From: Macrostomum hystrix
Taxonomy: Eukaryota > Platyhelminthes > Macrostomidae
NCBI GenBank assembly: GCA_950097015.1
Contig: CATNEN010000010.1
Span: 1,194,501-1,258,500, forward strand
Direction: 5' to 3'
DNA: 64,000 nt
Shown in pieces: positions 1-11,110 of this stretch. Numbering within the stretch: position 1 is the first letter of the stretch; every line of letters starts with the position of its first letter. Below the pieces are notes generated by a model, which saw only the letters and a program-made list of their open reading frames with translations, made no database searches and was not told the DNA's origin. The translations under genes were made by a program, and so were the position numbers.

Positions 1-1350
1 ATGGTAGATTATAGAAGTCCCTGAAGGACTAGTAGGGGAGATTATAGAAGTCCCTGAAGGACTAGGATGGTAGATTATAGAAGTCCCTGAAGGACTAGTA
101 AGGGAGATTATAGAAGTCCCTGAAGGACTAGGAAGGGAGATTATAGAAGTCCCTGAAGGACTAGTAAGGGAGATTATAGAAGTCCCTGAAGGACTAGGAA
201 GGGAGATTATAGAAGTCCCTGAAGGACTAGGATGGTAGATTATAGAAGTCCCTGAAGGACTAGTAGGGGAGATTATAGAAGTCCCTGAAGGACTAGGAAG
301 GGAGATTATAGAAGTCCCTGAAGGACTAGGATGGTAGATTATAGAAGTCCCTGAAGGACTAGTAAGGGAGATTATAGAAGTCCCTGAAGGACTAGTAAGG
401 GAGATTATAGAAGTCCCTGAAGGACTAGGAAGGGAGATTATAGAAGTCCCTGAAGGACTAGGAAGGGAGATTATAGAAGTCCCTGAAGGACTAGTAAGGG
501 AGATTATAGAAGTCCCTGAAGGACTCAGAAAGGAGATTATAGGAGTCCCTGAAGGACTAGGATGGTAGATTATAGAAGTCCCTGAAGGACTAGTAGGGGA
601 GATTATAGAAGTCCCTGAAGGACTAGGAAGGGAGATTATAGAAGTCCCTGAAGGACTAGGATGGGAGATTATAGAAGTCCCTGAAGGACTAGTAAGGGAG
701 ATTATAGAAGTCCCTGAAGGACTAGGAAGGGAGATTATAGAAGTCCCTGAAGGACTAGGATGGTAGATTATAGAAGTCCCTGAAGGACTAGTAGGGGAGA
801 TTATAGAAGTCCCTGAAGGACTAGGAAGGGAGATTATAGAAGTCCCTGAAGGACTAGGATGGTAGATTATAGAAGTCCCTGAAGGACTAGTAAGGGAGAT
901 TATAGAAGTCCCTGAAGGACTAGGATGGGAGATTATAGAAGTCCCTGAAGGGCTAGTAGGGGAGATTATAGAAGTCCCTGAAGGACTAGGATGGGAGATT
1001 ATAGAAGTCCCTGAAGGACTAGTAAGGGAGATTATAGAAGTCCCTGAAGGACTCAGAAAGGAGATTATAGGAGTCCCTGAAGGACTAGTAAGGGAGATTA
1101 TAGAAGTCCCTGAAGGACTAGGATGGGGGATTATAGAAGTCCCTGAAGGACTAGGATGGGATATTATAGAAGTCCCCGAAGGACTAGGAAGGGAGATTAT
1201 AGAAGTCCCTGAAGAACTCAGAAATGATTTTATGAGTCCCTGAAGAACTCAGAAAGGATATTATATCAGTCCCTGAAGGACTTGGAAGGGAGATTGCAGG
1301 AGTCCCTGAAGGACTAGGAATGGAGATTGCAGGAGTCCCTGAAGGACTTG
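1..1350. repeat. 33-bp minisatellite, about 41 copies
   Basis: Tandem units of 33 bp built on ATTATAGAAGTCCCTGAAGG run from the window edge. Starts of the first three units are exactly 33 bp apart. The unit carries a small inverted repeat, AGTCC-CTGAA-GGACT, able to form a 5-bp stem. The right-hand units (from about 1200) are more diverged, as expected for an array edge. The array lies downstream of neurexin exon 4, so probably in intron 4. Confidence 0.95.
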
Positions 1351-2004
1351 GATCTCATTGGCGGAAAAGGAAGGCATAAAAGCTGTAAACCCCGAGTGAT
1401 TGGGGTGTCCGCAGCGAGTTTTTGTTAGTTTTTCCCCGCCTCAAGCGGGGAAGCTGCCTTATAGAACTGAGCAGAGGAAGTGCAAAGAAATCTTCACATC
1501 TACTTAACCCGAGGCTCGTTACTGGGCAGAGGTGGCAGTCGAGTTTGATGAGGGCAAGGCAGGACAGGTGAGAATCCCCAGTGCTTAATTTGTGGGATTA
1601 ACGCCGCACGGCTCATTGAATAATCAATTCTTCGCATTCGAAAAGCTTTTTTGTAAGTCCAGCGAAGTTTGCCTCTCCCGCTCCCCAGCTCCCTGTTGGG
1701 GATAATTCTGTTTGGGAATTCCCAGTTGCAATTTCCTTAACGAAATCCCAAAATAAAGGACAAGCGGCAGGCCGAGCCATGCAATTAATCAGATTTCGAC
1801 TGGGATCTTGAAGGAAGTTGTATTTCCTTTGGCAAACCATTTTGCATGGTGCTGATCGCTTTGTCCTAGTTTATTCAATAGCAACCTGAGACCATTCTCA
1901 GATGGCAAGAGCGAAATCAATTGGAAACGGTGCGTCTTGAAGACTCGCCTCTTGAGAAGGAATGAACTCTATCACTAGGTATCTTGGACAATGAAAACAT
2001 TTCG
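1351..2004. other. Non-repetitive stretch, presumed neurexin intron 4
   Basis: No coding exon recognised. Two short hairpins stand near the left end: ACCCC/GGGGT around 1388-1409 and CCCCGC-CTCAA-GCGGGG around 1434-1451. A 17-nt string GGTGGCAGTCGAGTTTG near 1531 recurs near 56486, where it heads a tRNA-like SINE, so a SINE remnant is likely here. Confidence 0.5.
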
Positions 2005-2226
2005 GCCTGAGTACAGTTCAACACGGGGAAGAATGCACTGAGGTCCAGAGTTCGTATCTAACGAATTTCATCGGGACTTGTCATGCAATCTGCGCCCTGC
2101 CGCAAGGCACACTGAGACTGCAAACTGCCTGACTATGACAAAGTCAGGGCAGATGTACATGCCCTATGTGTGTTTGTACAGGGCTGTTTGTACGATGGGG
2201 TCGACTGTCACCCACTGCAGATGTGC
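2005..2226 (+). mobile_element. SINE-like dispersed repeat
   Basis: The segment around 2075-2155 aligns to the reverse complement of 56735-56850. Shared blocks include CTTGTC-TGCAAT, CAAGGCACA or CAAGGCACAC, ACTGCCTGAC and GGCAGATG. A B-box-like AGAGTTCGTATCT lies near 2047. At 56695-56955 the same family has a tRNA-like head, so this is inferred to be another copy of that SINE. Its 3' end passes directly into the 12-bp array that follows. Confidence 0.55.
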
Positions 2227-2286
2227 ATGTACACTCAGATGTACACTCAGATGTACACTCAGATGTACACTCAGATGTACACTCAG
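2227..2286. repeat. 12-bp minisatellite, about 5 copies
   Basis: Five copies of ATGTACACTCAG. On the minus (gene) strand the array begins only about 14 nt inside intron 4, right after the exon 4 splice donor. Confidence 0.95.
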
Positions 2287-2300
2287 GTGATGCAACTCAC

Positions 2301-2450
2301 CTCCCGCATGCAGCCGCGGAAGAATTCCAGGTCGCCATAGTGATGCAGCACGGAGCGGTGGCCGCCCAGGTACAGAGTTCGGCTGATCAGCTGAGCGGGC
2401 TGCTGGATGGTCAGCATCTTGATCACCATGTCGTCGAATAAAACGTTCAC
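2301..2450 (-). CDS. Nrxn: Neurexin-like exon 4: C-terminal half of LNS2 (laminin G)
   Basis: This 150-nt internal exon encodes 50 residues, phase 0 at both ends, with an acceptor AAATAG before it and donor GAG|GTGAGT after it (donor G at 2300). Seen in the translation are TLYLGGH and FFRGCMRE, the typical laminin-G/LNS closing strands (LGG followed by a GC-containing strand). The frame continues without a break from exon 3 ([14 protein letters not shown]). It forms residues 400-449 of the predicted protein. The family is presynaptic alpha-neurexin, a single-pass adhesion receptor for neuroligins and other partners. Only the N-terminal third is in the window, since the gene runs off the left edge. 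A related multi-LamG protein cannot be excluded from this exon alone. Confidence 0.85.
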
Positions 2451-3027
2451 CTATTTTCAAATTAGGATTATTAGGGAAGGTGATTAATGAACTCAACTGA
2501 AAAAGCGAACGCAAACTCGCCAGTTCCTTAAAGTCGGTCGAGTGTCACTGCAAATTTGGCATGCTGGATTTGCCTTTGGTTAGGAAGAATTTAGCTGTGA
2601 GCGAATCAAAAATAATTCCAATTTTCCTTTCCATTTGAGAAAACTCAGCGCTGCCACTACTAAGAACTAAATGGCGGGCACTACTAAATGTTATTCCAGC
2701 AAAGACAAGTTGTGCTCAGGTAACTGTTGTGAACAATAATACAAAGCACTTTTTAGTGTAACAGTAGCGAATTGCGACTAAATTTCATAGTAAAGGGTGC
2801 CGTCAGAGGTAGAACAGGTGAGTGCTGTTTGTTCCTATCTGTGCTGGGTGTCATGTGTTTGCATTCCGTGTTATTGAGGTCGCAGCGACTTCAAAATCAC
2901 AATAGACAAATTGAGCAGTGTAATGCCACACTCTTGAGATCATCAAGACTGATCTCTGGTGCCGGCTTGGCCCGCTCATGCGGCTAAGGAGCTTCAAGCC
3001 AACACCCCGCCTGGATGCACGGATGCA

Positions 3028-3672
3028 CAGAAAAACAGAAGAACAGAAGAACCGAAGAACAGAAGAACAGAATAGAAGAACAGAACAGAAGAACAGAAGA
3101 ACAGAAGAACAGAAGAACCGAAGAACAGAAGAACAGAATAGAAGAACAGAACAGAAGAACAGAAGAACAGAAGAACAGAACAGAAGAACAGAAGAACAGA
3201 AGAACCGAAGAACAGAAGAACAGAAGAACAGAAGAACAGAACAGAAGAACAGAACAGAAGAACAGAACAGAAGAACAGAACAGAAGAACAGAACAGAAGA
3301 ACAGAACAGAAGAACAGAACAGAAGAACAGAACAGAAGAACAGAACAGAAGAACAGAACAGAAGAACAGAACAGAAGAACAGAACAGAAGAACAGAACAG
3401 AAGAACAGAACAGAAGAACAGAACAGAAGAACAGAACAGAAGAACAGAACAGAAGAACAGAACAGAAGAACAGAACAGAAGAACAGAACAGAAGAACAGA
3501 ACAGAAGAACAGAACAGAAGAACAGAACAGAAGAACAGAACAGAAGAACAGAACAGAAGAACAGAACAGAAGAACAGAACAGAAGAACAGAACAGAAGAA
3601 CAGTAGAACCGAAGAACAGAACAGAAAAACAGAAGAACAGAAAAACAGAAGAACAGAAAAACAGAAGAACAG
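3028..3672. repeat. 13-bp and related (AGAAC)n purine-rich array
   Basis: The core from about 3236 to 3600 is a regular 13-bp repeat, GAACAGAACAGAA, itself an 8+5 mixture of GAACAGAA and GAACA. The edges are irregular AGAAGAAC units. One strand is almost free of thymine. Long open frames on both strands are a by-product of the repeat. Confidence 0.95.
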
Positions 3673-3825
3673 AAGAACAGCATAGAATAGGATAAGGTGA
3701 GGACAGAAAGAGACAAGCGCATGGCACATTAGTGAGCGCTAGTTGGTGAGCGGTACGTTAGTAAGGTGCGGTCGCGTCTCTGAGAAAGCAAAAACCATCG
3801 CAAAATTTAGGGGAGGCTTCTGAGC

Positions 3826-3893
3826 AGCTGATTGACAGCTGATTGACAGCTGATTAACAGCTGATTGATAGCTGATTGGCGGCTAAGCACTCT
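3826..3893. repeat. Short 11-bp array with PBX-MEIS-like motif
   Basis: About five units of AGCTGATTGAC and variants. The first two junctions contain the exact decamer TGATTGACAG, the same string that is amplified in the large array at 24437-30244. Confidence 0.8.
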
Positions 3894-4261
3894 GAGCTGC
3901 ATCGTCCATAGTTACCTGAATCTCTGCCTTGTCCTTTTAAAGGAAAGGGAAAGAGGAGAGGAGCGAGTTGAGGGGTTCTCGCCTTAATAAGCAACGGTGC
4001 AAGCAAGCTATGTACACACTGTGTTAGCTGCAAAATTAAAAGCTCGTTTGAGCCATATTAGTAGACACTTATACGCATATAATACTGAAGCGCATAAATA
4101 GCAATATGACAATACGAGTAATGTAAGACGAAAAGGTCTTGGGAAATCTAAATCAAATTAACGATGTTGAGGAACATAACAGCTCGTTTCTGTGGTATCA
4201 TAAGACGGACTTCAGTATTTAGATAGTTCAGTAGCACGGTAAGGACCTGCAAACATTATCC

Positions 4262-6688
4262 GAAAGACAACCAGACTGCAGGACAGACAACCAGACTGCA
4301 GGACAGACAACCAGACTGCAAGGCAGACAACCAGACTGCAGGACAGACAACCAGACTGCAGGACAGACAACCAGACTGCAGGGCAGACAACCAGACTGCA
4401 GGGCAGACAACCAGACTGCAGGACAGACAACCAGACTGCAGGACAGACAACCAGACTGCAGTACAGACAACCAGACTGCAGGACAGACAACCAGACTGCA
4501 GGACAGACAACCAGACTGCAGGACAGACAACCAGACTGCAGGACAGACAACCAGACTGCAGGACAGACAACCAGACTGCAGGGCAGACAACCAGACTGCA
4601 GGACAGACAACCAGACTGCAGGACAGACAACCAGACTGCAAGGCAGACAACCAGACTGCAGGACAGACAACCAGACTGCAGGACAGACAACCAGACTGCA
4701 AGGCAGACAACCAGACTGCAGGACAGACAACCAGACTGCAGGACAGACAACCAGACTGCAGGACAGACAACCAGACTGCAGGACAGACAACCAGACTGCA
4801 GGACAGACAACCAGACTGCAGGACAGACAACCAGACTGCAAGGCAGACAACCAGACTGCAGGACAGACAACCAGACTGCAGGACAGACAACCAGACTGCA
4901 GTACAGACAACCAGACTGCAGGACAGACAACCAGACTGCAAGGCAGACAACCAGACTGCAGGACAGACAACCAGACTGCAGGACAGACAACCAGACTGCA
5001 GGGCAGACAACCAGACTGCAGGGCAGACAACCAGACTGCAGGACAGACAACCAGACTGCAGGACAGACAACCAGACTGCAGTACAGACAACCAGACTGCA
5101 GGACAGACAACCAGACTGCAGGACAGACAACCAGACTGCAGGACAGACAACCAGACTGCAGGACAGACAACCAGACTGCAGGACAGACAACCAGACTGCA
5201 AGGCAGACAACCAGACTGCAGGACAGACAACCAGACTGCAGGACAGACAACCAGACTGCAGGACAGACAACCAGACTGCAAGGCAGACAACCAGACTGCA
5301 GGACAGACAACCAGACTGCAGTACAGACAACCAGACTGCAGGACAGACAACCAGACTGCAGGACAGACAACCAGACTGCAGGACAGACAACCAGACTGCA
5401 GGACAGACAACCAGACTGCAGGACAGACAACCAGACTGCAAGGCAGACAACCAGACTGCAGGACAGACAACCAGACTGCAGGACAGACAACCAGACTGCA
5501 GGACAGACAACCAGACTGCAAGGCAGACAACCAGACTGCAGGACAGACAACCAGACTGCAGGACAGACAACCAGACTGCAGTACAGACAACCAGACTGCA
5601 GGACAGACAACCAGACTGCAAGGCAGACAACCAGACTGCAGGGCAGACAACCAGACTGCAGGACAGACAACCAGACTGCAGGACAGACAACCAGACTGCA
5701 GTACAGACAACCAGACTGCAGGACAGACAACCAGACTGCAGGACAGACAACCAGACTGCAGGACAGACAACCAGACTGCAGGACAGACAACCAGACTGCA
5801 GGACAGACAACCAGACTGCAAGGCAGACAACCAGACTGCAGGACAGACAACCAGACTGCAGGACAGACAACCAGACTGCAGGACAGACAACCAGACTGCA
5901 GGACAGACAACCAGACTGCAGGACAGACAACCAGACTGCAAGGCAGACAACCAGACTGCAGGACAGACAACCAGACTGCAGGACAGACAACCAGACTGCA
6001 GTACAGACAACCAGACTGCAGGACAGACAACCAGACTGCAAGGCAGACAACCAGACTGCAGGGCAGACAACCAGACTGCAGGACAGACAACCAGACTGCA
6101 GGACAGACAACCAGACTGCAGTACAGACAACCAGACTGCAGGACAGACAACCAGACTGCAGGACAGACAACCAGACTGCAGGACAGACAACCAGACTGCA
6201 GGACAGACAACCAGACTGCAGGACAGACAACCAGACTGCAAGGCAGACAACCAGACTGCAGGACAGACAACCAGACTGCAGGACAGACAACCAGACTGCA
6301 GGACAGACAACCAGACTGCAAGGCAGACAACCAGACTGCAGGACAGACAACCAGACTGCAGGACAGACAACCAGACTGCAGTACAGACAACCAGACTGCA
6401 AGGCAGACAACCAGACTGCAGGACAGACAACCAGACTGCAGGACAGACAACCAGACTGCAGGACAGACAACCAGACTGCAGGACAGACAACCAGACTGCA
6501 AGGCAGACAACCAGACTGCAGGGCAGACAACCAGACTGCAGGACAGACAACCAGACTGCAAGGCAGACAACCAGACTGCAGGGCAGACAACCAGACTGCA
6601 GGACAGACAACCAGACTGCAGGACAGGCAACCAGACTGCAGGACAGACAACCAGACTGCAGGACAGACAACCAGACTGCAGGACAGAC
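4262..6688. repeat. 20-bp satellite, about 121 copies, with 420-bp higher-order structure
   Basis: Unit CAGACAACCAGACTGCAGGA repeated with no length change across 2.4 kb. Every unit has a PstI-type CTGCAG or close variant. Only a few positions vary (ggac, aggc, gggc or gtac at the junction). The order of variants repeats every 21 units: 5521-5940 and 5941-6360 agree in 20 of 21 unit types. The more than 800-codon open frames on the minus strand are artefacts of the array. Confidence 0.98.
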
Positions 6689-7501
6689 AGATTCAACCAG
6701 CCCACACTGAGCAAATTATCTGAAACTCCGCAAGCCAGCCTGGGGCCTGACTCCAGAAAGAGGAAATATGACTTGCTTCATCCGGATGGAAGATCGGAAA
6801 ATTACCAGCGGGAACTAAAATTTGGGCCAGGGATCAGATGCGGAAGAGCTGCGGGCTATGGGCTTACAGGGGCCTCAATGTGCGCAAAATGGTTGCCAAT
6901 TTTCTCTTTTTGGCTTCTCTTCTTAACCAGCTCCTCCCCCGCAATGGGAGAATTTCCCGTTTTTTTCCTTCCGCAGCTCCTCAAGATAAAGTGGGATCTT
7001 TGGCTTGGTCTGAGCAGCAAGCCTCGCCCTACGATTCCCAGCCACTCGCCGCATAGTTTGGCAGTTAATTAAAACAAAACCGCTCGACTTGGGAGCCAAT
7101 AATCGATTGGCACTGTGGCGCGCAGATGCAGCTGGATACTCGGGGCTTATGTGTATCCAAACCAAATAGCTCGCAGGTTCCTAACTGGCCTCTGTTGTGG
7201 GATAATTCTGGCTCAGCAGTAGAATTCGGGCACTGTTTGATGAGCAGAGCGGATTCCTCAGTACTAACAGAGCCTCTCATGATCAAACTGGAAGCCAGAG
7301 TGAACTCAGACAGTGTTAGAACACAAATTTCTATGGCAAAGTTACTGAAATTTGTAAACAGAAATAACTTACTCTGCGACGGGCGCCTCATTGCAAGGCT
7401 TTAAAGAAACTATTGCGTAGAACACGCTACTGACGGTGACTACAATAGAGGGGACTCAACGATGCTGCAGCGATCGGAGCAATGCCTATGCAACTTCCGG
7501 T

Positions 7502-7511
7502 CAGCAGCAGC

Positions 7512-7548
<37 letters not shown>

Positions 7549-7549
7549 C
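7502..7549. repeat. CAG/CTG microsatellite
   Basis: About 15 CAG triplets on the plus strand, with one CGG interruption. On the neurexin strand this is a CUG tract beginning about 28 nt after the exon 3 donor. Confidence 0.95.
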
Positions 7550-7577
7550 AAACCCAAGTCAAGCAGCGATTACTCAC

Positions 7578-7774
7578 CCGTTCGTAGTTCCGTTTCACCA
7601 TCAGCCGGTGCCAGCGACTGTCGGCAAACTGCAGCGGATTGTCCTCAGCCGGCCGGATTGTCACATTGCGGCTAATCCGGTTAATGGACATGTCCAGGAA
7701 GAGGTTGCCATCGCGCAGGCTTAAGGCGATAAAATCCCGTCTGTCCTGACCCTCCGGAGGCTGACGGGCGGAGC
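7578..7774 (-). CDS. Nrxn: Neurexin-like exon 3: central part of LNS2
   Basis: This 197-nt exon (phase 1 in, phase 0 out) has acceptor CCACCCAG at 7775-7782 and donor CGG|GTGAGT. It encodes 65 residues, 335-399 of the predicted protein. Visible laminin-G/LNS hallmarks are [15 protein letters not shown] (beta strands) and [14 protein letters not shown], the W-H motif (DxxWHxxxVxR) typical of LNS domains. The split codon joins cleanly to exon 2 (GCA G|GC, Ala-Gly), and the frame runs on into exon 4. The W-H motif and strand order make a laminin-G domain near certain. Assignment to alpha-neurexin rests on the LNS-EGF-LNS order over exons 1 to 4. Confidence 0.9.
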
Positions 7775-7826
7775 CTGGGTGGGTTGAAGAGAAGGCGTTG
7801 AGGCGCTTCTCATCCGGACTGGAGCT

Positions 7827-8049
7827 CGGGTTGAGGTGTCAGGGGTTGAGGTGTCAGAGAGGGGCTCGGGTTGAGGTGTCAGGGGTTGAGGTGTCAGGGG
7901 TTGAGGTGTCAGGGGTTGAGGTGTCAGGGGTTGAGGTGTCAGGGGTTGAGGTGTCAGGGGTTGAGGTGTCAGGGGTTGAGGTGTCAGGGGTTGAGGTGTC
8001 AGGGGTTGAGGTGTCAGAGACTGAGGTGTCAGGGGTTGAGGTGTCAGGG
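7827..8049. repeat. 15-bp minisatellite, about 14 copies, next to a splice acceptor
   Basis: Unit GGTTGAGGTGTCAGG. On the gene strand it reads CTGACACCTCAACCC, ending about 52 nt upstream of the exon 3 acceptor. Each unit contains CTGAC, which fits the branch-point consensus CTRAY. Confidence 0.95.
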
Positions 8050-8601
8050 CCCATTTCGCAAGATTCGAATGCGGCCTATCCAATTAGGTGACTCGAAAGT
8101 GAATCGGTATGACTGTCTATCTCAGCGAGCGCTAGTAAGCATTTGCCTCGGAGCAGATAGGCAAAATGCGCAGAACATAAACGCCAACGGCCGCTGCGCA
8201 GAAACAAGCCTTCGCTCCTGCTTCCATTCGCACCAACTTCCCCCAGCTCGCAGTTTCATCGCAGTCACGAACCCGAACTTCGTGGTTGATTTTTCGCGGC
8301 CAGCGGGACAGACGATGCAATAATGGTTTTCGGCTGTGGAAGTGGCACGCCCTGCTTGGGATTTCTCGCCCGGGATTCCGAGTTGATACTTTGCAGCTTT
8401 CAGGGATTCGATCATAAAAAAGTAGCGAAATTATCCCACAGCTCGGGTCCGGAGTGGGGGTGCCCGTCTTGCACGACCCTCGCCTCTCTTTCTTACTCTT
8501 CGATACTTTGAGAAATACTTTCCCTGCTCATAGAGTGGGGGAACTCAAAACCGCCTGTCTGGCCTGCTCACACTTCTCACACCCACCAACTCATTCCGGC
8601 G

Positions 8602-8648
8602 AGTTGCAGCAGCAGCAGCAATAACAACAGCAACAGCAGCAGCAGCAA
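8602..8648. repeat. CAG/CTG microsatellite (interrupted)
   Basis: CAG triplets on the plus strand with CAA/TAA interruptions, within neurexin intron 2. Confidence 0.9.
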
Positions 8649-9046
8649 CGAAGGGAGGCCCGATGCCTTTACTGCCGCGCTTTCGTGCCGCTGTTTGAGC
8701 GATGCGTGGGGACTGCGGGCTGGCGGGATCTGCCAACCCGAACCCTCCGCGGCACCCTCCACTACCAGACTGAGGGGATCCGGGTAGAGGCTTAGAAGGC
8801 CCGACAGCTTCATCCCAAGTTTCCTGCCTCTGAAGCCCCGTCTCTCTTTCTGCCTTCTTTTCTCTTTCAGCTCAGTTTCTCTCGCCTCCCTTTTCTTCTC
8901 TTTTTCTTTGGCATTTTTCCCTTCGGGAGCTTTGGGCGCGTCTTGTTTGCCCAGCTGCTTCCTGTGGGACCTTCTGAGGCTTGCGGGCCGGGCGAGAGGA
9001 GGCAGAAAGTTCCCTTCATCTCCTGCTTTTTGCTAGATTTCCCGCC

Positions 9047-9161
9047 TTTCAGCTCTCGCCTTCCAGCTCTCGCCTTCCTGCTCTCGCCTTCCAGCTCTCG
9101 CCTTCCTGCTCTCGCCTTCCAGCTCTCGCCTTCCAGCTCTTGCCTTCCGGTTCTCGCCTCC
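9047..9161. repeat. 14-bp minisatellite, about 8 copies, next to a splice donor
   Basis: Unit CTCGCCTTCCAGCT and variants. On the gene strand it is purine-rich (GGAAGGCGAGAGCT) and begins about 26 nt after the exon 2 donor. Confidence 0.92.
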
Positions 9162-9187
9162 GTTTCCCCGAGTCCCTGGCAACGCAC

Positions 9188-9334
9188 CTGCGTAGATGAG
9201 GAAGGCCGACCTCTGCCTGGTCCTGTAGAGCAGGCTGATTGTGTCCGAATTGCCGTAGATGCCCAGCGCATCGGAGCCGAGGTCCAAGTAGATGAAGCCG
9301 CGGCCGTCAAACGTAGTCGGTGTCTCGTCGCGAA
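9188..9334 (-). CDS. Nrxn: Neurexin-like exon 2: start of LNS2
   Basis: This 147-nt exon (phase 1 in, phase 1 out) has acceptor CATGCGCAG and donor GCAG|GTGCGT. It encodes FDGRGFIYLDL and DTISLLYRTRQRSAFLIYA, the first strands of a laminin-G/LNS domain (a hydrophobic, aromatic strand, then SLLYRT and a FLIYAG turn). The split first codon, A from exon 1 plus TT here, gives Ile right after the EGF module. The split last codon completes to Gly with exon 3. It covers residues 285-334. Because both junction phases fit the neighbouring exons although 27 kb separates it from exon 1, membership in the same gene is well supported. Confidence 0.88.
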
Positions 9335-9949
9335 CTGCGCATGAGGGGATGAGGAGGGAAAACTTTGCGGCTTGTTGCCGGTTGGCATGAAAGTCATTTT
9401 TTCAGTTCTTTCTTCCTTTGGCGCACCGTCATCAAACAAGGCCAGGCAAACACAGAGAGAGAGAGAGTTTGAAGGCGGTGCGGGGGAAAAAAGTAGCTCC
9501 GCACGCCAGGGGATAAAAGAATTGAAAAGGCCAGACAGAGACAGTCAGAAGCAGGGACAGCGAAGAGACGGCGGGGAAAGGAGCAGAGGAAAGTCTCTAA
9601 CACTCTCCTGGATGCTCAACGCATTAACGGAATTAATTCGAGGGGCGATTCCCCGCCGGGTGGCGGCTGATAAGGCCCACTCGCTTCCCCAACTCGTCCC
9701 TCGCATCCCATCTCGGCGGACACTTCCGCTAAGTCCACTCCTCTGAATGCCGCGTCGGTTTATTTCGCATTCTCAGCTCGGCTGTGCTCAAACTAAGCCT
9801 TCTAAACTTGAAAAATAAATATCCGTGTACGGGAAATCCCACGGCACCACAAGTTGGACTCGGCGCTTCCATCGCGGGTCTTGAATTATGGCCGGCCGAT
9901 TCCCAGACCGCACACAGACTCATCACTTTTCATATTTCAGTTCCCCCAG

Positions 9950-9950
<1 letters not shown>

Positions 9951-9989
<39 letters not shown>
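9951..9989. repeat. CAG/CTG microsatellite
   Basis: About 12 CAG triplets on the plus strand, giving CUG in the neurexin primary transcript (intron 1). Confidence 0.95.
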
Positions 9990-9990
<1 letters not shown>

Positions 9991-10403
9991 CGCCCTTGGG
10001 GATTTGAGGACCTAGTCCCCCGAAAAATACAAGCTGCTCGACACAGAGCGAGGGTCGACTGGCACAGAAAGTGCTCATGTGAGAAAGTAGCAGAAATTTT
10101 TTCCAGCCGGTTGGACTCAGAGGACTGGAAAAGTCAATCAGTTTGTCTGAGAAAGAGAATTTATATGGCGAATTTATGAATTGGCCAAGCAAACGGGAGG
10201 AAACAGATTTGCTGAGGTTTTTCTCTTGGAGACCACAGCAGCCCAAAGCAACTTTTTCTTAAAGACTTTTGTTATTCAATTAGGTTATGCGACAATGGCC
10301 ATCGACTGCAGCTAATTGAGGGCTCTGAGGCACAGAAAATATTTACTGAACATTTTGGATTTCTCTGATCTGCTGACTGCACCCTGCAAAACTCACCAGC
10401 CCT

Positions 10404-11099
10404 GCCTTCATCCCTGCTTTCATCCCTGCCTTCATCCCTGCTTTCATCCCTGCCTTCATCCCGGCTTTCATCCCTGCCTTCATCCCTGCCTTCATCCCTG
10501 CTTTCATCCCTGCTTTCATCCCTGCATTCATCCCTGCCTTCATCCCTGCTTTCATCCCTGCCTTCATCCCTGCTTTCATCCCTGCCTTCATCCCGGCTTT
10601 CATCCCTGCCTTCATCCCTGCCTTCATCCCTGCTTTCATCCCTGCTTTCATCCCTGCATTCATCCCTGCCTTCATCCCTGCTTTCATTCCTGCCTTCATC
10701 CCGGCTTTCATCCATGCCTTCATCCCTGCTTTCACCCCTGCTTTCATCCATGCTTTCATCCCTGCTTTCACCCCTGCTTTCATCCATGCTTTCATCCCTG
10801 CTTTCACCCCTGCTTTCATCCATGCTTTCATCCCTGCTTTCATCCCTGCTTTCATCCCTGCCTTCATCCCTGCCTTCATCCCTGCTTTCATCCCTGCTTT
10901 CATCCCTGCATTCATCCCTGCCTTCATCCCTGCTTTCATTCCTGCCTTCATCCCGGCTTTCATCCATGCTTTCATCCCTGCTTTCACCCCTGCTTTCATC
11001 CATGCTTTCATCCCTGCTTTCACCCCTGCTTTCATCCATGCTTTCATCCCTGCTTTCATCCCTGCTTTCATCCCTGCTTTCATCCCTGCTTTCATCCCA
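10404..11099. repeat. 12-bp minisatellite, about 58 copies
   Basis: Unit TTTCATCCCTGC with cctt, acccc and atcc variants. Variant order is partly repeated (for example the cattc-cctgcc-ggcttt block recurs), so larger blocks were duplicated. Being a multiple of 3, the unit leaves long open frames on both strands that carry no other sign of coding. Confidence 0.97.
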
Positions 11100-11110
11100 A
11101 ATCAAATAGC

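Larger units (their letters stand above)
2451..7577 (-). other. Neurexin intron 3 (5.1 kb)
   Basis: Bounded by donor CGG|GTGAGT (7577) and acceptor AAATAG (2451). It holds four tandem arrays listed separately (CAG tract, 20-bp, 13-bp and a short 11-bp array). The remaining unique stretches, 2451-3027, 3673-4261 and 6689-7500, show no recognisable exon or RNA gene. Confidence 0.8.
7775..9187 (-). other. Neurexin intron 2 (1.4 kb)
   Basis: Donor G|GTGCGT at 9187 and acceptor CCACCCAG. It has a purine-rich 14-bp array near its 5' end and a pyrimidine-rich 15-bp array near its 3' end (gene strand), with a CAG/CTG microsatellite between. The unique part 8050-8600 shows no exon. Confidence 0.8.

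Noticed and set aside
2851-3729. Cysteine/leucine- or glutamate-rich open frames of 226 to 292 codons
   Set aside because: Arise from the (AGAAC)n array in every frame.
4212-6714. Open frames of 804 to 828 codons on the minus strand
   Set aside because: Three staggered frames of a gapless 20-bp satellite all lack stops; cysteine-rich LSVLQSGC repeats have no protein-like variation.
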